The notes under the pieces: model-generated | What the model saw: only the letters and a program-made list of their open reading frames with translations | Told to the model about the DNA's origin: nothing | Databases searched by the model: none | In this document: one piece after another, positions 20,762-36,125 of the stretch | Position numbering within the stretch: the stretch's first letter is position 1 | Layout: each line of letters starts with the position of its first letter | Program-made: the position numbers and the translations under genes | Origin: an uncultured SAR116 cluster alpha proteobacterium | Lineage (GTDB): Bacteria > Pseudomonadota > Alphaproteobacteria > Puniceispirillales > Marisalimonadaceae | DNA: 64,000 bases | Direction of reading: 5' to 3' | NCBI GenBank assembly: GCA_902625215.1 | Contig: CACOAO010000001.1 | Location: 1 to 64,000, forward strand

Positions 20762-22999
20762 ATGACCCAATTCTATAATCATCAAGCATATATAGACCTT
20801 AATGATTCCCAAAAAGAGGCTGTGAAAAATCTTGATGGCCCTTTATTAGTGCTTTCTGGCGCAGGAACAGGAAAAACCAGAGTTCTTACTGCAAGACTAG
20901 CAAACTTATTATATAGTAATAAGACTAAGCCATGGAATATTCTTGCAGTAACTTTCACTAATAAAGCTGCAAAAGAAATGAGAATCAGACTTGAAAGTTT
21001 AATTGGGCCATCAGCAAACTCGGTGTGGTTAGGTACCTTCCATTCAATAGCTGCTAGAATATTACGAGAAAATGCAGAAGTTGTAGGTTTAAATTCAAAT
21101 TATACAATTATAACTCCAGATGATCAGACTAGGCTTCTAAAACAAATAATGATTGATCAAGAAATTGACATTAAAAAGTTTACTCCAAAAGCAATGTCTA
21201 ATTTAATTAGTTCTTGGAAAGATAAAGGTTATAAACCAGATGACATAAATCAATCAGATAATGATTTCTTTGCTAATGGTAAAGCAATAAATATATATAA
21301 AACTTACCAGTCAAGATTAGTAACTTTAAATTCTGCTGATTTTGGTGATTTACTGTTATATAATTTAACTATATTTACTGAAAATTTAGATATATTAGAA
21401 AAATATCAATCTAAAATTTTATATTTTCTAGTTGATGAATATCAAGATACTAATACTATTCAATATTTATGGCTTAAATTATTTGCAAACAAGTCTCAAA
21501 ATATTTGTTGTGTAGGGGATGATGATCAATCTATTTATGGTTGGCGTGGTGCACAAGTTGGAAATATTTTAAAATTTGAAAAGGATTATACTTCAGCAAA
21601 GGTAATAAAATTAGAAGAAAATTACAGATCAACTGGCCGAATACTAGAGGCTGCTAACAGTATAATTGCCAATAATAAAGAAAGGTTAAGTAAAAAACTT
21701 AAAACTTCTTCTGGAGATGGAGACAAAATTGATTTAATTTCTGTCTGGGATGGCGTTGAAGAAGCTAAAATAACTAGTTTAGAAATTGAAAATTTATACT
21801 CATGTGGTTTTAGATATGACCAGATAGCTGTTTTAGTTAGAGCAGGGCACCAAACCAGATATTTTGAAGAAAGATTTGTAGATATCGGTATTCCGTATAA
21901 AGTAATTGGAGCAAAATTCTACGAACGTTTAGAAATTAGGGACGCTTTAGCTTATTTGAGAGTTGTTCAGCAACCTAACGATGATTTAGCTCTAGAAAGA
22001 ATAATAAATGTTCCAAAAAGAGGATTAGGTACAAGTACAACCAGTTTAATACACTCATACGCAAAAAAAAATAATATTTCTTTTTTTTCAGCTTCTCAAG
22101 AATTGTTAATGACTGATGAGTTAAGACCCAATGTAAAAAGAACATTACAAAATTTAATAAATCAATTTATTGACTGGAATAATCATAATAAGGAAATTTC
22201 TCATACTGACTTGGCTTTAAAAGTTCTTGAAGAATCTGGGTATATAGACCACTGGCAAAATGAAAATTCGATTGAAAGTGAAGGTAGATTAGAAAATTTA
22301 AAAGAGTTGATCAATGCTATGAGTGGTTTTGATAATTTATCAGGATTTTTAGAGCATATATCATTAGTTATGGATGGAGATAATGAAGCTGAAGCAGGTG
22401 AAGTTTCTTTAATGACTTTACATGCTGCAAAGGGACTTGAATTTGAGGCTGTTTTTCTTCCTGGATGGGAAGAAGGTATGTTCCCAAGCCAGAGATCAAT
22501 TGATGAATTAGGCTTATCAGGCCTGGAAGAAGAAAGAAGGTTAGCTTATGTAGGAATTACGCGAGCAAAAAAAAGACTTTTTATAACCTTTGCGGCAAAT
22601 AGACAAATTCATGGCTTATGGCAAGGGTCAATACCATCAAGATTTATAAGTGAATTACCAAAAAAAATTATTAATGAAAATATTGAGGGAAATCTTGGAG
22701 CAGATGTGTCGAGCTATAATCAAATTGATTTTGATTTATCATCAAACAATTCTTCATATGGACCAGGATTTCTGAGAGCAAAACAGAACGGCATTAGAGG
22801 TCTTAATGTTTACAAAAATTCTCAATTTGAGAAGAATGTATCTAGCGTCAATTTAAATCTTAGTGTTGGCCAAAGAGTCTTTCATCAAAAATTTGGCATG
22901 GGTTTTATTATTTCTTCAGATGGAGATAAACTAAATATAAATTTTGATAAAGCAGGTGAAAAGAAAGTAGTATCTAGTTTTATTAAAATAATAGAATAA
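20762..22999 (+). CDS. uvrD: DNA helicase UvrD/PcrA family
   Basis: Superfamily 1A 3'-5' DNA helicase acting in nucleotide excision and mismatch repair. Walker A is at residues 32-39 (SGAGTGKT), Walker B reads LVDEYQDTN, motif III is GDDDQSIYGWRGA, and late motifs include LMTLHAAKGLEFEAVF and RRLAYVGITRAKKRLF. The C-terminal end (about 695-745, VGQRVFHQKFGMGFI) is the Tudor-like domain that contacts RNA polymerase in UvrD/PcrA, which argues against Rep. The length of 745 residues fits. prmA starts 11 bases after its stop. Confidence 0.95.
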   Translation: MTQFYNHQAYIDLNDSQKEAVKNLDGPLLVLSGAGTGKTRVLTARLANLLYSNKTKPWNILAVTFTNKAAKEMRIRLESLIGPSANSVWLGTFHSIAARILRENAEVVGLNSNYTIITPDDQTRLLKQIMIDQEIDIKKFTPKAMSNLISSWKDKGYKPDDINQSDNDFFANGKAINIYKTYQSRLVTLNSADFGDLLLYNLTIFTENLDILEKYQSKILYFLVDEYQDTNTIQYLWLKLFANKSQNICCVGDDDQSIYGWRGAQVGNILKFEKDYTSAKVIKLEENYRSTGRILEAANSIIANNKERLSKKLKTSSGDGDKIDLISVWDGVEEAKITSLEIENLYSCGFRYDQIAVLVRAGHQTRYFEERFVDIGIPYKVIGAKFYERLEIRDALAYLRVVQQPNDDLALERIINVPKRGLGTSTTSLIHSYAKKNNISFFSASQELLMTDELRPNVKRTLQNLINQFIDWNNHNKEISHTDLALKVLEESGYIDHWQNENSIESEGRLENLKELINAMSGFDNLSGFLEHISLVMDGDNEAEAGEVSLMTLHAAKGLEFEAVFLPGWEEGMFPSQRSIDELGLSGLEEERRLAYVGITRAKKRLFITFAANRQIHGLWQGSIPSRFISELPKKIINENIEGNLGADVSSYNQIDFDLSSNNSSYGPGFLRAKQNGIRGLNVYKNSQFEKNVSSVNLNLSVGQRVFHQKFGMGFIISSDGDKLNINFDKAGEKKVVSSFIKIIE

Positions 23000-23010
23000 T
23001 ACACATAGTT

Positions 23011-24000
23011 ATGGATTTATGGTCAGTCAGAATTATTGTAAAGGATAAGTTCAAAGAATTATTTTCTGAATATTTTGAAAATTTTGATGGATATATGTCA
23101 TCTAGTTTATTTCAGGATAATGATTTGAATTGTAAATATGATATAGATAAGCCTTATAATTTATCAACAAACAAATTAGGTGAGTTTCATCTAAATAAAT
23201 ACTGGATATTAGAAATTATTCTTAATATTAAACCTGACAAAAAATTTATAAAAACCAAACTTAATTTCCTTGCTAAACAATTTAAACTAAATGAATTTTA
23301 TGTTTATAAAAAAAAAAATAATGATAAAAATTTTTTAAATAAAATTTACATATCCAAAATTATTAATAAAGATTGGCTTAAAGAAAATAGATCATCATTT
23401 CCGTCTATAATTATTGATAACTTTTATATTTATGGTTCTCATATTAAAAAAGAATGCTCTGAAAATAAGATACCAATTAAAATAGATGCGTCCTTTGCAT
23501 TTGGAACTGGATCTCATGAAACTACAAGGAGTTGCTTAAATTCTTTAACTTATCTATCAAAAATTTATAATCCAAAGTCAGTATTAGATTACGGTTGTGG
23601 AACTGGAATTCTTGGAATAGCGTCAAAAAAAATTTTTAAAAATAATAAAATTACCTTTGTTGATATAGATATAAATGCATTAAAATTAACAAAACAAAAT
23701 CTTAGATTAAATAACATTATTAGCAGAGAAATCTTACTTTCTAAATCAAACACAATGAAAAATTTCAACAAAAAAAAATATTATGATTTAATTTTTGCTA
23801 ATATTCTTTTTGGTCCTTTAACAAGTTTAGCACCTAGACTTAAATTTATCTCAAAACCAAATTCATTTATAGTTTTATCAGGGCTTTTGAGTAATCAAAT
23901 CACAAATATTGTTAATAGATATAAAATGTTTGGGTTTAAATTGAAAAAAAAAATTATTATAAATGGGTGGGGAACAGTAATAATGAGACGTCAATTTTGA
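23011..24000 (+). CDS. prmA: Ribosomal protein L11 methyltransferase PrmA
   Basis: SAM-dependent methyltransferase that modifies ribosomal protein L11. The divergent, Lys/Asn-rich N-terminal half corresponds to the L11-recognition domain. The catalytic half has the PrmA hallmark FGTGSHETTRSCL, then motif I DYGCGTGILG from Asp193, and the ANILFGPL segment that stands in for the usual NI(L/V)-type motif IV. It lies between uvrD and pepP in a tight unit (11 and 14 bases). Confidence 0.92.
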   Translation: MDLWSVRIIVKDKFKELFSEYFENFDGYMSSSLFQDNDLNCKYDIDKPYNLSTNKLGEFHLNKYWILEIILNIKPDKKFIKTKLNFLAKQFKLNEFYVYKKKNNDKNFLNKIYISKIINKDWLKENRSSFPSIIIDNFYIYGSHIKKECSENKIPIKIDASFAFGTGSHETTRSCLNSLTYLSKIYNPKSVLDYGCGTGILGIASKKIFKNNKITFVDIDINALKLTKQNLRLNNIISREILLSKSNTMKNFNKKKYYDLIFANILFGPLTSLAPRLKFISKPNSFIVLSGLLSNQITNIVNRYKMFGFKLKKKIIINGWGTVIMRRQF

Positions 24001-24014
24001 TTAGAGAGTAAAGT

Positions 24015-29492
<5,478 letters not shown>

Positions 29493-29496
29493 TATA

Positions 29497-30327
29497 TTAT
29501 TCAAAAATGTTTTTTATATAACTTATAATTGATGATTCAGAACTTTTTGTGTGATTAAGTCTAGATTTATTTTCAAATAAATTTTTACTTTTTTTCGTCC
29601 AAGTATTATTAGGAAAATTATAATTAAGTAATGCACTACTCTTAATTGCTTCTTCCTTTAGACCAATTAGTAAAAGTGCTTCACTTAATCTATAAAGAGT
29701 TTCAGGAATAACATAACTATTTTGGTAATTCTTTAATATAGATTTAAATCTTCTTATTGAACTCGCTGGGGCACCTTTTTTTAAATAAAATTTTCCAATA
29801 ACCAACTCATTCTTAGCAAGGGAATTTTGTAAATATTGAATTTTCAAATTTGAATCTTTTGCATATCTAGTATTTGGGTATTTTGTAACAATCAATTTAA
29901 AATAGTTAAGAGCTTTAATTGATAAACTAGGATCTCTACTTTCACTAGAAACTTGAGAATAATAACACATAGCTAATAAATAATGTGCATATTGTGTAAG
30001 TTCACCTCTAGGGTTCATTTCTATATAGGAAACTAATTTTTTTGTTGCTTTTTCTATTTCATTATTTTGAAAATTTGAGTAGGCAGACATTATCTCTGAT
30101 TTTGATGATAAATTAGAAAAAGGATGATTAAGTAATAAATTATCAAATTCTGACGTTGCTCTATTAAAATTCCCTTCTCGAAGGGATGTTAAACCTTTTG
30201 AGTATATTTCAACATCAGATAGATTGGGTGTTTTTACATTTTCTTTAATGTAGCCACAACTTGAAAATAAAAGCAAAATTGAAAATATTTGTAATTTTAT
30301 CAAATATTTTTTTGCAAAACACATCAT
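29497..30327 (-). CDS. bamD: Outer-membrane assembly lipoprotein BamD
   Basis: Essential lipoprotein of the BAM complex that inserts beta-barrel proteins in the outer membrane. The signal peptide ends at lipobox FSSC with the acylated Cys24. TPR-type repeats follow (GLTSLREGNFNRATSEFDNLL, YFKLIVTKYPNTRYAKDS), matching the five-TPR BamD fold; the C-terminus is Ser/Asn/Lys-rich. The length of 276 residues is normal. The 91-base spacer before it, after lpxC, is A/T-rich without clear signals. Confidence 0.92.
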   Translation of the reverse strand: MMCFAKKYLIKLQIFSILLLFSSCGYIKENVKTPNLSDVEIYSKGLTSLREGNFNRATSEFDNLLLNHPFSNLSSKSEIMSAYSNFQNNEIEKATKKLVSYIEMNPRGELTQYAHYLLAMCYYSQVSSESRDPSLSIKALNYFKLIVTKYPNTRYAKDSNLKIQYLQNSLAKNELVIGKFYLKKGAPASSIRRFKSILKNYQNSYVIPETLYRLSEALLLIGLKEEAIKSSALLNYNFPNNTWTKKSKNLFENKSRLNHTKSSESSIISYIKNIFE

Positions 30328-30418
30328 AATTATTTTTTCTAATAAATAAACTGTAACTTAATTTTATTATGAATAATCTTGTTTGTATATCAAAAAACAC
30401 GATATCATTTATACATCG

Positions 30419-31375
30419 TTAAGCTACATACGAGATATTTTGTAATGAATTATTACTTTTAACAAAACCTAGAAAATTATTATTTGAAGCAGTTTCTTCA
30501 ATGATATAATTTTCTTTGTTTTTTATAATTTCTTTAATGAGTTTCTGATTTAAGTTATGACCAGGTGCGTGACAATCAATTCGCCCAACTAGAGGCATGC
30601 CCAACAAATATAAATCACCAATACAGTCTAAAGTTTTATGTTTAATAAATTCTTTTTCCATTCTTAGACCATCTGGATTTAAAATTTTATATTTATCAAC
30701 TACTATAGCGTTATTTAAAGTGCCGCCTATAGCAAGTCCTGCAGTTCTCATTTTTTCAATGTCTTCATGAAGCGTGTAAGTTCTGGCCATAGATAAATTT
30801 TTAATGAAATTGTTTATTGTATGACTATAAAAATATTCAGAATATCCAATAACAGTATCAGGGTAATTAATAGAAATATTTATAGATAAACTATCTGAGG
30901 GAGTAACTGAAATAAATCTGTCTCCACTTTTTACTTCAACTCTTTTTAGAATTTTGAAAAATTTCTTTTTATTATTAAGAATTTTAATACCTGCATTAGT
31001 AATTTTTTTAACATATTCATGTGAGCTACCATCTAATGCTGGTAATTCAGAAGAATTAATTTTTACAACAACATTATCTATGTCTAATGCATTTAAAGCC
31101 GCCATTAGATGCTCTATAGTTGATACAGAAACACCTCTTGAATTTTTGATTTTAGTACACAATCTAGTATCAACTACATTGTCAATGATAGCCTTAATAG
31201 TATTATCATCTTTTAGGTCTGTTCTTTTGAATATTATTCCAGTATTAACCTCAGCTGGTTCTATAGTCATGGATACAGCTCTACCATTATGGACACCAAC
31301 GCCAGAAAAATGAATTTTCTTTTTTATTGTTTTTTGTAAACTAATATGTGTAATTTGGTTGTTAATATAATTCAT
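30419..31375 (-). CDS. lpxC: UDP-3-O-acyl-N-acetylglucosamine deacetylase LpxC
   Basis: Committed step of lipid A synthesis: zinc-dependent deacetylation of UDP-3-O-acyl-GlcNAc. The zinc ligands are His89 (STIEHLMAAL), His246 and Asp250 (HKTLDCIGD), and the catalytic His273 (GHNLN) keeps the E. coli spacing (H79, H238, D242, H265). GAGG lies 8 bases before the ATG. A weak hairpin (31388-31393 with 31403-31408) sits in the spacer just upstream. Its position after ftsZ is as in E. coli. Its level may be set by FtsH proteolysis, as known in enterics. Confidence 0.97.
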   Translation of the reverse strand: MNYINNQITHISLQKTIKKKIHFSGVGVHNGRAVSMTIEPAEVNTGIIFKRTDLKDDNTIKAIIDNVVDTRLCTKIKNSRGVSVSTIEHLMAALNALDIDNVVVKINSSELPALDGSSHEYVKKITNAGIKILNNKKKFFKILKRVEVKSGDRFISVTPSDSLSINISINYPDTVIGYSEYFYSHTINNFIKNLSMARTYTLHEDIEKMRTAGLAIGGTLNNAIVVDKYKILNPDGLRMEKEFIKHKTLDCIGDLYLLGMPLVGRIDCHAPGHNLNQKLIKEIIKNKENYIIEETASNNNFLGFVKSNNSLQNISYVA

Positions 31376-31456
31376 ACTTAATACCTCAAGAGTATATTTA
31401 TAACTCTTTTACATTAAATACAAATCACATATAATTACCAAATATTTCAATTTACA

Positions 31457-33073
31457 TTAATTTGCCTGTCTTCTCAAAAAAGCAGGTATTTCTAAAACTT
31501 TTTCGTCAATCTCTTTATCTTCTTGTTCTATTTCCGTTAGATCAATTTGATGATTTTTTACTATGCTTTTCCTCTCAGAGTTAAATAGATCTAAGTTATT
31601 GGAGCTATTTTCTGATGTTTCTAAATTTTTATCTTGATTAAATAGCATTTCATTTGTTTCATTGTTTTGAGACTTTTGAACGCTAATATCAAAGGACGAA
31701 TCTTCACCTTTCTCGTTAAAATCTTCTTCTTTAATTAAATCATTTGTTAATTTTAAATTAGGGTCTAATTTAAGATCGTTTGTTTTATCTTTCACAAAAA
31801 AAGAAGACATGCGATTGAATATAGATTGAGTTTTAGATTGTGTATATTGATTATCAGGTTTATTTTCAAAAATTGACTTCAACTCGTCATTTTTAATTTC
31901 AGAATCTGAATATCCTACATTTTTAATATTCATATCTACATTATTAGTTTCTAACTTATTTATCTCAGTTTCTAAATCGGTTTGATCAATGCTACAATTT
32001 TCCAAATCTTCTATGTGATTGTCCAAAATTTCCTCTTCCATTACACCATTAAGCTCATCTTTATCTAAATTTGGATCTTGATTTACATTTTCTAATATAT
32101 TTTGATCTTTATTTATTCCAGTAGCTACAATAGAAACTTTAATTATACCCTCTAAATTATTATCAATAGATGAACCAAATATTATATTTGCATTCTCATC
32201 TACTTCATTTCTAATTTTACTTGCTGCTTCATCTACTTCAAATAAAGACATATCTGGCCCTCCTTGAATGTTTATTAAAATAGATTTTGCTCCTTTAATG
32301 TTTGTATCATCTAAAAGAGGATTATTTAGGGCTGCCTGTGCTGCGTCTTTAGCCCTATGTTCTCCTGAGCTTTCCCCTGTTCCCATCATTGCATTACCCA
32401 TATTACCCATTACGGTTTTGATGTCAGCAAAATCTAAATTTATCATTCCGGGATTTGTGATTAAATTTGTTATACCGCAAATGCCTTGATATAGGACGTC
32501 ATCAGCCATTTTAAAGGCTTCGGCAAAAGTAGTTTTTTCATTTGCAATCCTGAATAAATTTTGATTTGGAATTACTATAAGAGTATCAACATTTTCTTTT
32601 AATTCAGATAGACTTTTTTCTGCTACATCCATTCGCTTTTTCCCCTCAAAATCAAAAGGTTTAGTTACTACTGCAACCGTTAATATACCTTTTTCTCTAG
32701 CTGCTTCTGCAATAACGGGAGCGGCTCCAGAACCTGTTCCTCCGCCCATACCAGTAGCTATAAATAACATATTAACATCACTTAATTCTGCTATTATCTC
32801 CTCTTTTGATTCGTCTGCTGCTTTTCTTCCAGTTTCCGCATCAGATCCAGCTCCAAGTCCTGATGTTATGTTTTTACCAAGTTGTATTTGCCTGGTCGTA
32901 AGACTTCTAGACAATGCTTGTCCATCAGTATTAGCTACAATGAAATCGATATTTTCTATTTTTTCATTGATCATTGTATTTACTGCATTACCTCCAGCAC
33001 CTCCAATTCCAATTACAGATATTTTAGGTTTTGAGTTGTTTATATTTTCTGGTATTGAAATATTAAGAGTCAT
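31457..33073 (-). CDS. ftsZ: Cell division GTPase FtsZ
   Basis: Tubulin homologue that forms the cytokinetic ring. The signature GGGTGSG is at residues 110-116, with FGSSID and [11 protein letters not shown]-type loops in the core (about 15-325). A ~200-residue Asn/Asp/Glu-rich linker follows, then the C-terminal peptide IPAFLRR that binds FtsA and other partners. At 538 residues it is much longer than E. coli FtsZ (383), as in many Alphaproteobacteria with long linkers. A strong site, AAAGGAGAG, lies just before the ATG. ftsA ends 45 bases upstream. Confidence 0.98.
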   Translation of the reverse strand: MTLNISIPENINNSKPKISVIGIGGAGGNAVNTMINEKIENIDFIVANTDGQALSRSLTTRQIQLGKNITSGLGAGSDAETGRKAADESKEEIIAELSDVNMLFIATGMGGGTGSGAAPVIAEAAREKGILTVAVVTKPFDFEGKKRMDVAEKSLSELKENVDTLIVIPNQNLFRIANEKTTFAEAFKMADDVLYQGICGITNLITNPGMINLDFADIKTVMGNMGNAMMGTGESSGEHRAKDAAQAALNNPLLDDTNIKGAKSILINIQGGPDMSLFEVDEAASKIRNEVDENANIIFGSSIDNNLEGIIKVSIVATGINKDQNILENVNQDPNLDKDELNGVMEEEILDNHIEDLENCSIDQTDLETEINKLETNNVDMNIKNVGYSDSEIKNDELKSIFENKPDNQYTQSKTQSIFNRMSSFFVKDKTNDLKLDPNLKLTNDLIKEEDFNEKGEDSSFDISVQKSQNNETNEMLFNQDKNLETSENSSNNLDLFNSERKSIVKNHQIDLTEIEQEDKEIDEKVLEIPAFLRRQAN

Positions 33074-33118
33074 TTTTCTCTCCTTTACTAAGTTTATTAA
33101 GTTAAAATTAAAGTTAAT

Positions 33119-34375
33119 TTATAAATTCTGATCAAACCAATTACCTAACTTTCCAAAATATTTTAATATTCCTCCCTCCATTTTTTGTAAGTTGAAATTT
33201 TTTTCTTTTTCTAGACTTTTAATAAGTAACCCTGTCAAACAAGCAAAAGAGGGTGTTTGAACAATTTCTGGCAAGTCAATTAAACCAATAGGTCTTCCAA
33301 TTCTTACGTTGGTTTTAAAGTAATTCGAGGCAAATTCACGAATATTGCCTAAATTGGCCCCACCACCACATAAAATTACCTTATTAATATAATTTGAATT
33401 AGGTTTTAGTTTACTTAATCTTTCTTGAACAAGCTCAAATATTTCTTCAATTCTAGGTTTGATTATTGCAGTTAGCATGGCTTTTGGTATCTTTTGCGTA
33501 ACTAAGTCTCCTTGTTCAGATATAATTGGTATGTCAAGGTTTATATATTCGTCAGTTTCATGGGAAAGAGTAGAGCCGTGTAAAATTTTTACTTTTTCTG
33601 CATCTTCTGATTTTGTTCCCAAGCCTCTAACTATGTCACTAGTAATATGTAAACCTCCAAGTGGTATACAGTCTGAAAAAATTATTTTATTATTTAAGAA
33701 TACTCCAACACTTGTTATGTTTGCCCCAAGATCTATTATCACAGCACCATTATTTCGTTCATCTTGTAGTAATGTTGATGTGCCTGATGCTTCAGCACTA
33801 ATAAAGAATTTTTCAACAGATAAGTGACATAAATTTACAGCACTAGAGAGATTTTTAATTACTGATTTTTGACCGTAAGTATAGTTCATCTCGGCAGTAA
33901 GAGTGTTTGTAAATATTCCAATAGGGTTATCTACACTAGTACTATTATCAACATAATATTTTATTACTGATGAAGATAATATTTCGTAGTCATCAATTTG
34001 ATAATTGTTTTTAAATTTAAGTATTTTTAATATATCATTCTTCTCAATTCTTCCATTTTCTATTTTTAAATTATTTCTGAAAATTTTTGTAATTGGTCTA
34101 CCACCTGAAAGATTGCATATAACTTTATTGATATTAAAACCTGCCATGGTTTCAGCACTTTCAACGGCTCTAGCAATTGAATTTGCAATTTCTTTCATAT
34201 CAGTTACTTGGCCATTTGAAATTCCAAGAGAAGCATGTTGTCCAAAGCCAAGAGCTTTTATCTGAACATTATTACTCTTTACAGGGGTCCCAATCAAACA
34301 TGATACTTTACTATTACCAATGTCTATCACAGTTAATACATTTTTAGATTTATTTATAGTATTCATAACTGTCAT
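33119..34375 (-). CDS. ftsA: Cell division protein FtsA
   Basis: Actin-fold ATPase that tethers FtsZ to the membrane and recruits later divisome proteins. The phosphate-1 motif VIDIGNSKVSCLIG lies near residue 17, adenosine-contact segments such as CGGGANLGNI occur near 340, and the last ~17 residues (GILKYFGKLGNWFDQNL) form the amphipathic membrane-targeting helix. The length of 418 residues is normal. The ATG overlaps the ftsQ stop as ATGA. Confidence 0.96.
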   Translation of the reverse strand: MTVMNTINKSKNVLTVIDIGNSKVSCLIGTPVKSNNVQIKALGFGQHASLGISNGQVTDMKEIANSIARAVESAETMAGFNINKVICNLSGGRPITKIFRNNLKIENGRIEKNDILKILKFKNNYQIDDYEILSSSVIKYYVDNSTSVDNPIGIFTNTLTAEMNYTYGQKSVIKNLSSAVNLCHLSVEKFFISAEASGTSTLLQDERNNGAVIIDLGANITSVGVFLNNKIIFSDCIPLGGLHITSDIVRGLGTKSEDAEKVKILHGSTLSHETDEYINLDIPIISEQGDLVTQKIPKAMLTAIIKPRIEEIFELVQERLSKLKPNSNYINKVILCGGGANLGNIREFASNYFKTNVRIGRPIGLIDLPEIVQTPSFACLTGLLIKSLEKEKNFNLQKMEGGILKYFGKLGNWFDQNL

Positions 34376-35199
34376 GGGTTTATCTTTTTAAAAATTAGAT
34401 TTTTATCTAAGTTAATTTTACCAAGAATTTGATTAGAGTTTCTGAGATCTATTTCTGTTAGGTAAAGGCTTAGTATGTTGAATTTTTTATGAAGGTATAC
34501 AACCTTTTGCCATGCGTTTTCTACGTTTTTGCTTGGCAATTTAATAGTAAGACCCTGATTAAAATGTAAATCCCATCGTCTTTCATTTACAAATGTTAGA
34601 GACCAGATATTTTTAATAAAATTTCTCTTAGAACTTAATATATTTAAAATTGAGTGAACATTTTTATGTGCATTTTGTCCAATAATGATAGGTAGATTAT
34701 TCTTGAATTTCTCTAAATTCTTTTCAAAAATTATATCACCGGATTTAGTAATTAAACTATTCCCATATCTATTTTGCCATATAGCAATTGGTTTTTTTTC
34801 AGTTAAAAATACTTTAATAGTGTTTGGATAAATTATTTTTATAGATGCTTTTTTAATCCAAGTATTATCCATGATATTTCTATAAATATTTTTAATATTT
34901 ACGTTAAAAATATTTATATTATTGTTGGTGCTAATAATTTTAATAATGTCATTTTTATCAAGATGATTTACACCTAAAACTTCAATATTTTTAATTATAA
35001 AACCATTATTTATTAAAATTTTATTTAAAAAGTTAAACGTTGTTTCCGTGAATGTGTTGTTAATTTTAGGTAACAAATAAAAGCTTGTAATTAATATAAA
35101 TAAAATTAGAAAAAGCAACTTTTTGTGAACATTTTCTAATATGGTCATCTTGTTCTTAAAGCTTACAAAGTTGATTTTATCTAATTTTAATATCAGCAT
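34372..35199 (-). CDS. ftsQ: Cell division protein FtsQ
   Basis: Bitopic divisome protein linking early and late division proteins. A cytoplasmic tail precedes one transmembrane helix (about residues 27-45, LLFLILFILITSFYLLP). A POTRA domain follows (IKNIEVLGVNHLDKNDIIK), then the FtsQ beta domain (KKPIAIWQN, LTEIDLRNS). The length of 275 residues is normal. It overlaps ddl by 7 bases and ftsA by 4. Confidence 0.92.
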   Translation of the reverse strand: MLILKLDKINFVSFKNKMTILENVHKKLLFLILFILITSFYLLPKINNTFTETTFNFLNKILINNGFIIKNIEVLGVNHLDKNDIIKIISTNNNINIFNVNIKNIYRNIMDNTWIKKASIKIIYPNTIKVFLTEKKPIAIWQNRYGNSLITKSGDIIFEKNLEKFKNNLPIIIGQNAHKNVHSILNILSSKRNFIKNIWSLTFVNERRWDLHFNQGLTIKLPSKNVENAWQKVVYLHKKFNILSLYLTEIDLRNSNQILGKINLDKNLIFKKINP

Positions 35200-36125
35200 T
35201 CGTAGTTAGCCTCCTCTAAGAGGATCTTAATCATATCATTCATATTAATGCCGCAATAAGCAGCTTGTTCAGGACTCAAAGATGTCTTTGTCATTCCTGG
35301 CTGAGTGTTAAGTTCAAGCATATACAATTTTTCACTATTAACATCATATCTAAAATCTGTACGTGAAATTCCTCGACAACCAATAATCTGATGTGCCTTT
35401 AAAGCCCATGAGAGAGCTTTTTTATAAATAACTTTTGGTATGTCTGCAGGAATTTTATGACTTGAACCATTTTTATCATATTTTGCTTTGTAATTATAGA
35501 ATTCTTTATCGTTTAAAGTCGTGATTTCAGTAACACATAATGGATTTTCTTTTAAAACTGTGACGGATAATTCTTTAGAACCTACAAATATCTCTGCCAT
35601 TAATTGTTTTTTATTTAATTCATTAATATAAGGAATTTTATTTCCTTTCTTAATAATATTAACTCCAACTGAACTACCTCCTTTAATTGGTTTAACTACA
35701 AATCTACCATTATAATCTACTTCAAAAAATTCCCCGTTATTTTTAATTTGTAATGTTTTTGGAAAGTAAATTGGATCATTAGAAAACTTTGTTGCATCAG
35801 TTATAATTCTTTTAAAGTTTACCTTATTCATTGCAATAGATGAGGTTGCAACACCAGAATGTGTATATGGCATTTCTAGTAAATTCAGTAATCCTTGTAT
35901 TGAACCGTCTTCTCCATAATCTCCATGCAATGCATTAAAACATATGTCTGCATTAACTTTGGTTAAACTAGAAATGTTAGTTTCGGCGATATCTACTTCT
36001 GTAATCTTGCAACCTATTTGTTTTATTGCTTTTGCACATTCTGTTGCAGTGTATAGAGACACTTCTCTTTCAGAGCCATTTCCACCTTTCAATAGTAAAA
36101 CATGCATGTTTTCGTAGGGTTTCAT
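35193..36125 (-). CDS. ddl: D-alanine--D-alanine ligase Ddl
   Basis: ATP-grasp ligase that makes D-Ala-D-Ala for peptidoglycan. Landmarks are GGNGSEREVSL near the N-terminus (equivalent of GGxSxExxVS), HGDYGEDGSIQGLLN, the serine-containing loop KPIKGGSSVGV and the C-terminal LELNTQPGMT. I take ATG 36125 because it forms an ATGA overlap with the murB stop; an ATG nine codons upstream (36152) lies inside murB. The length is 310 residues. Confidence 0.96.
   Translation of the reverse strand: MKPYENMHVLLLKGGNGSEREVSLYTATECAKAIKQIGCKITEVDIAETNISSLTKVNADICFNALHGDYGEDGSIQGLLNLLEMPYTHSGVATSSIAMNKVNFKRIITDATKFSNDPIYFPKTLQIKNNGEFFEVDYNGRFVVKPIKGGSSVGVNIIKKGNKIPYINELNKKQLMAEIFVGSKELSVTVLKENPLCVTEITTLNDKEFYNYKAKYDKNGSSHKIPADIPKVIYKKALSWALKAHQIIGCRGISRTDFRYDVNSEKLYMLELNTQPGMTKTSLSPEQAAYCGINMNDMIKILLEEANYEC

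Noticed and set aside
31388-31408. Six bp hairpin AAGAGT/ACTCTT between ftsZ and lpxC
   Set aside because: Short stem with a nine-base loop and no T-run on the transcribed strand; not convincing as a terminator or regulator.
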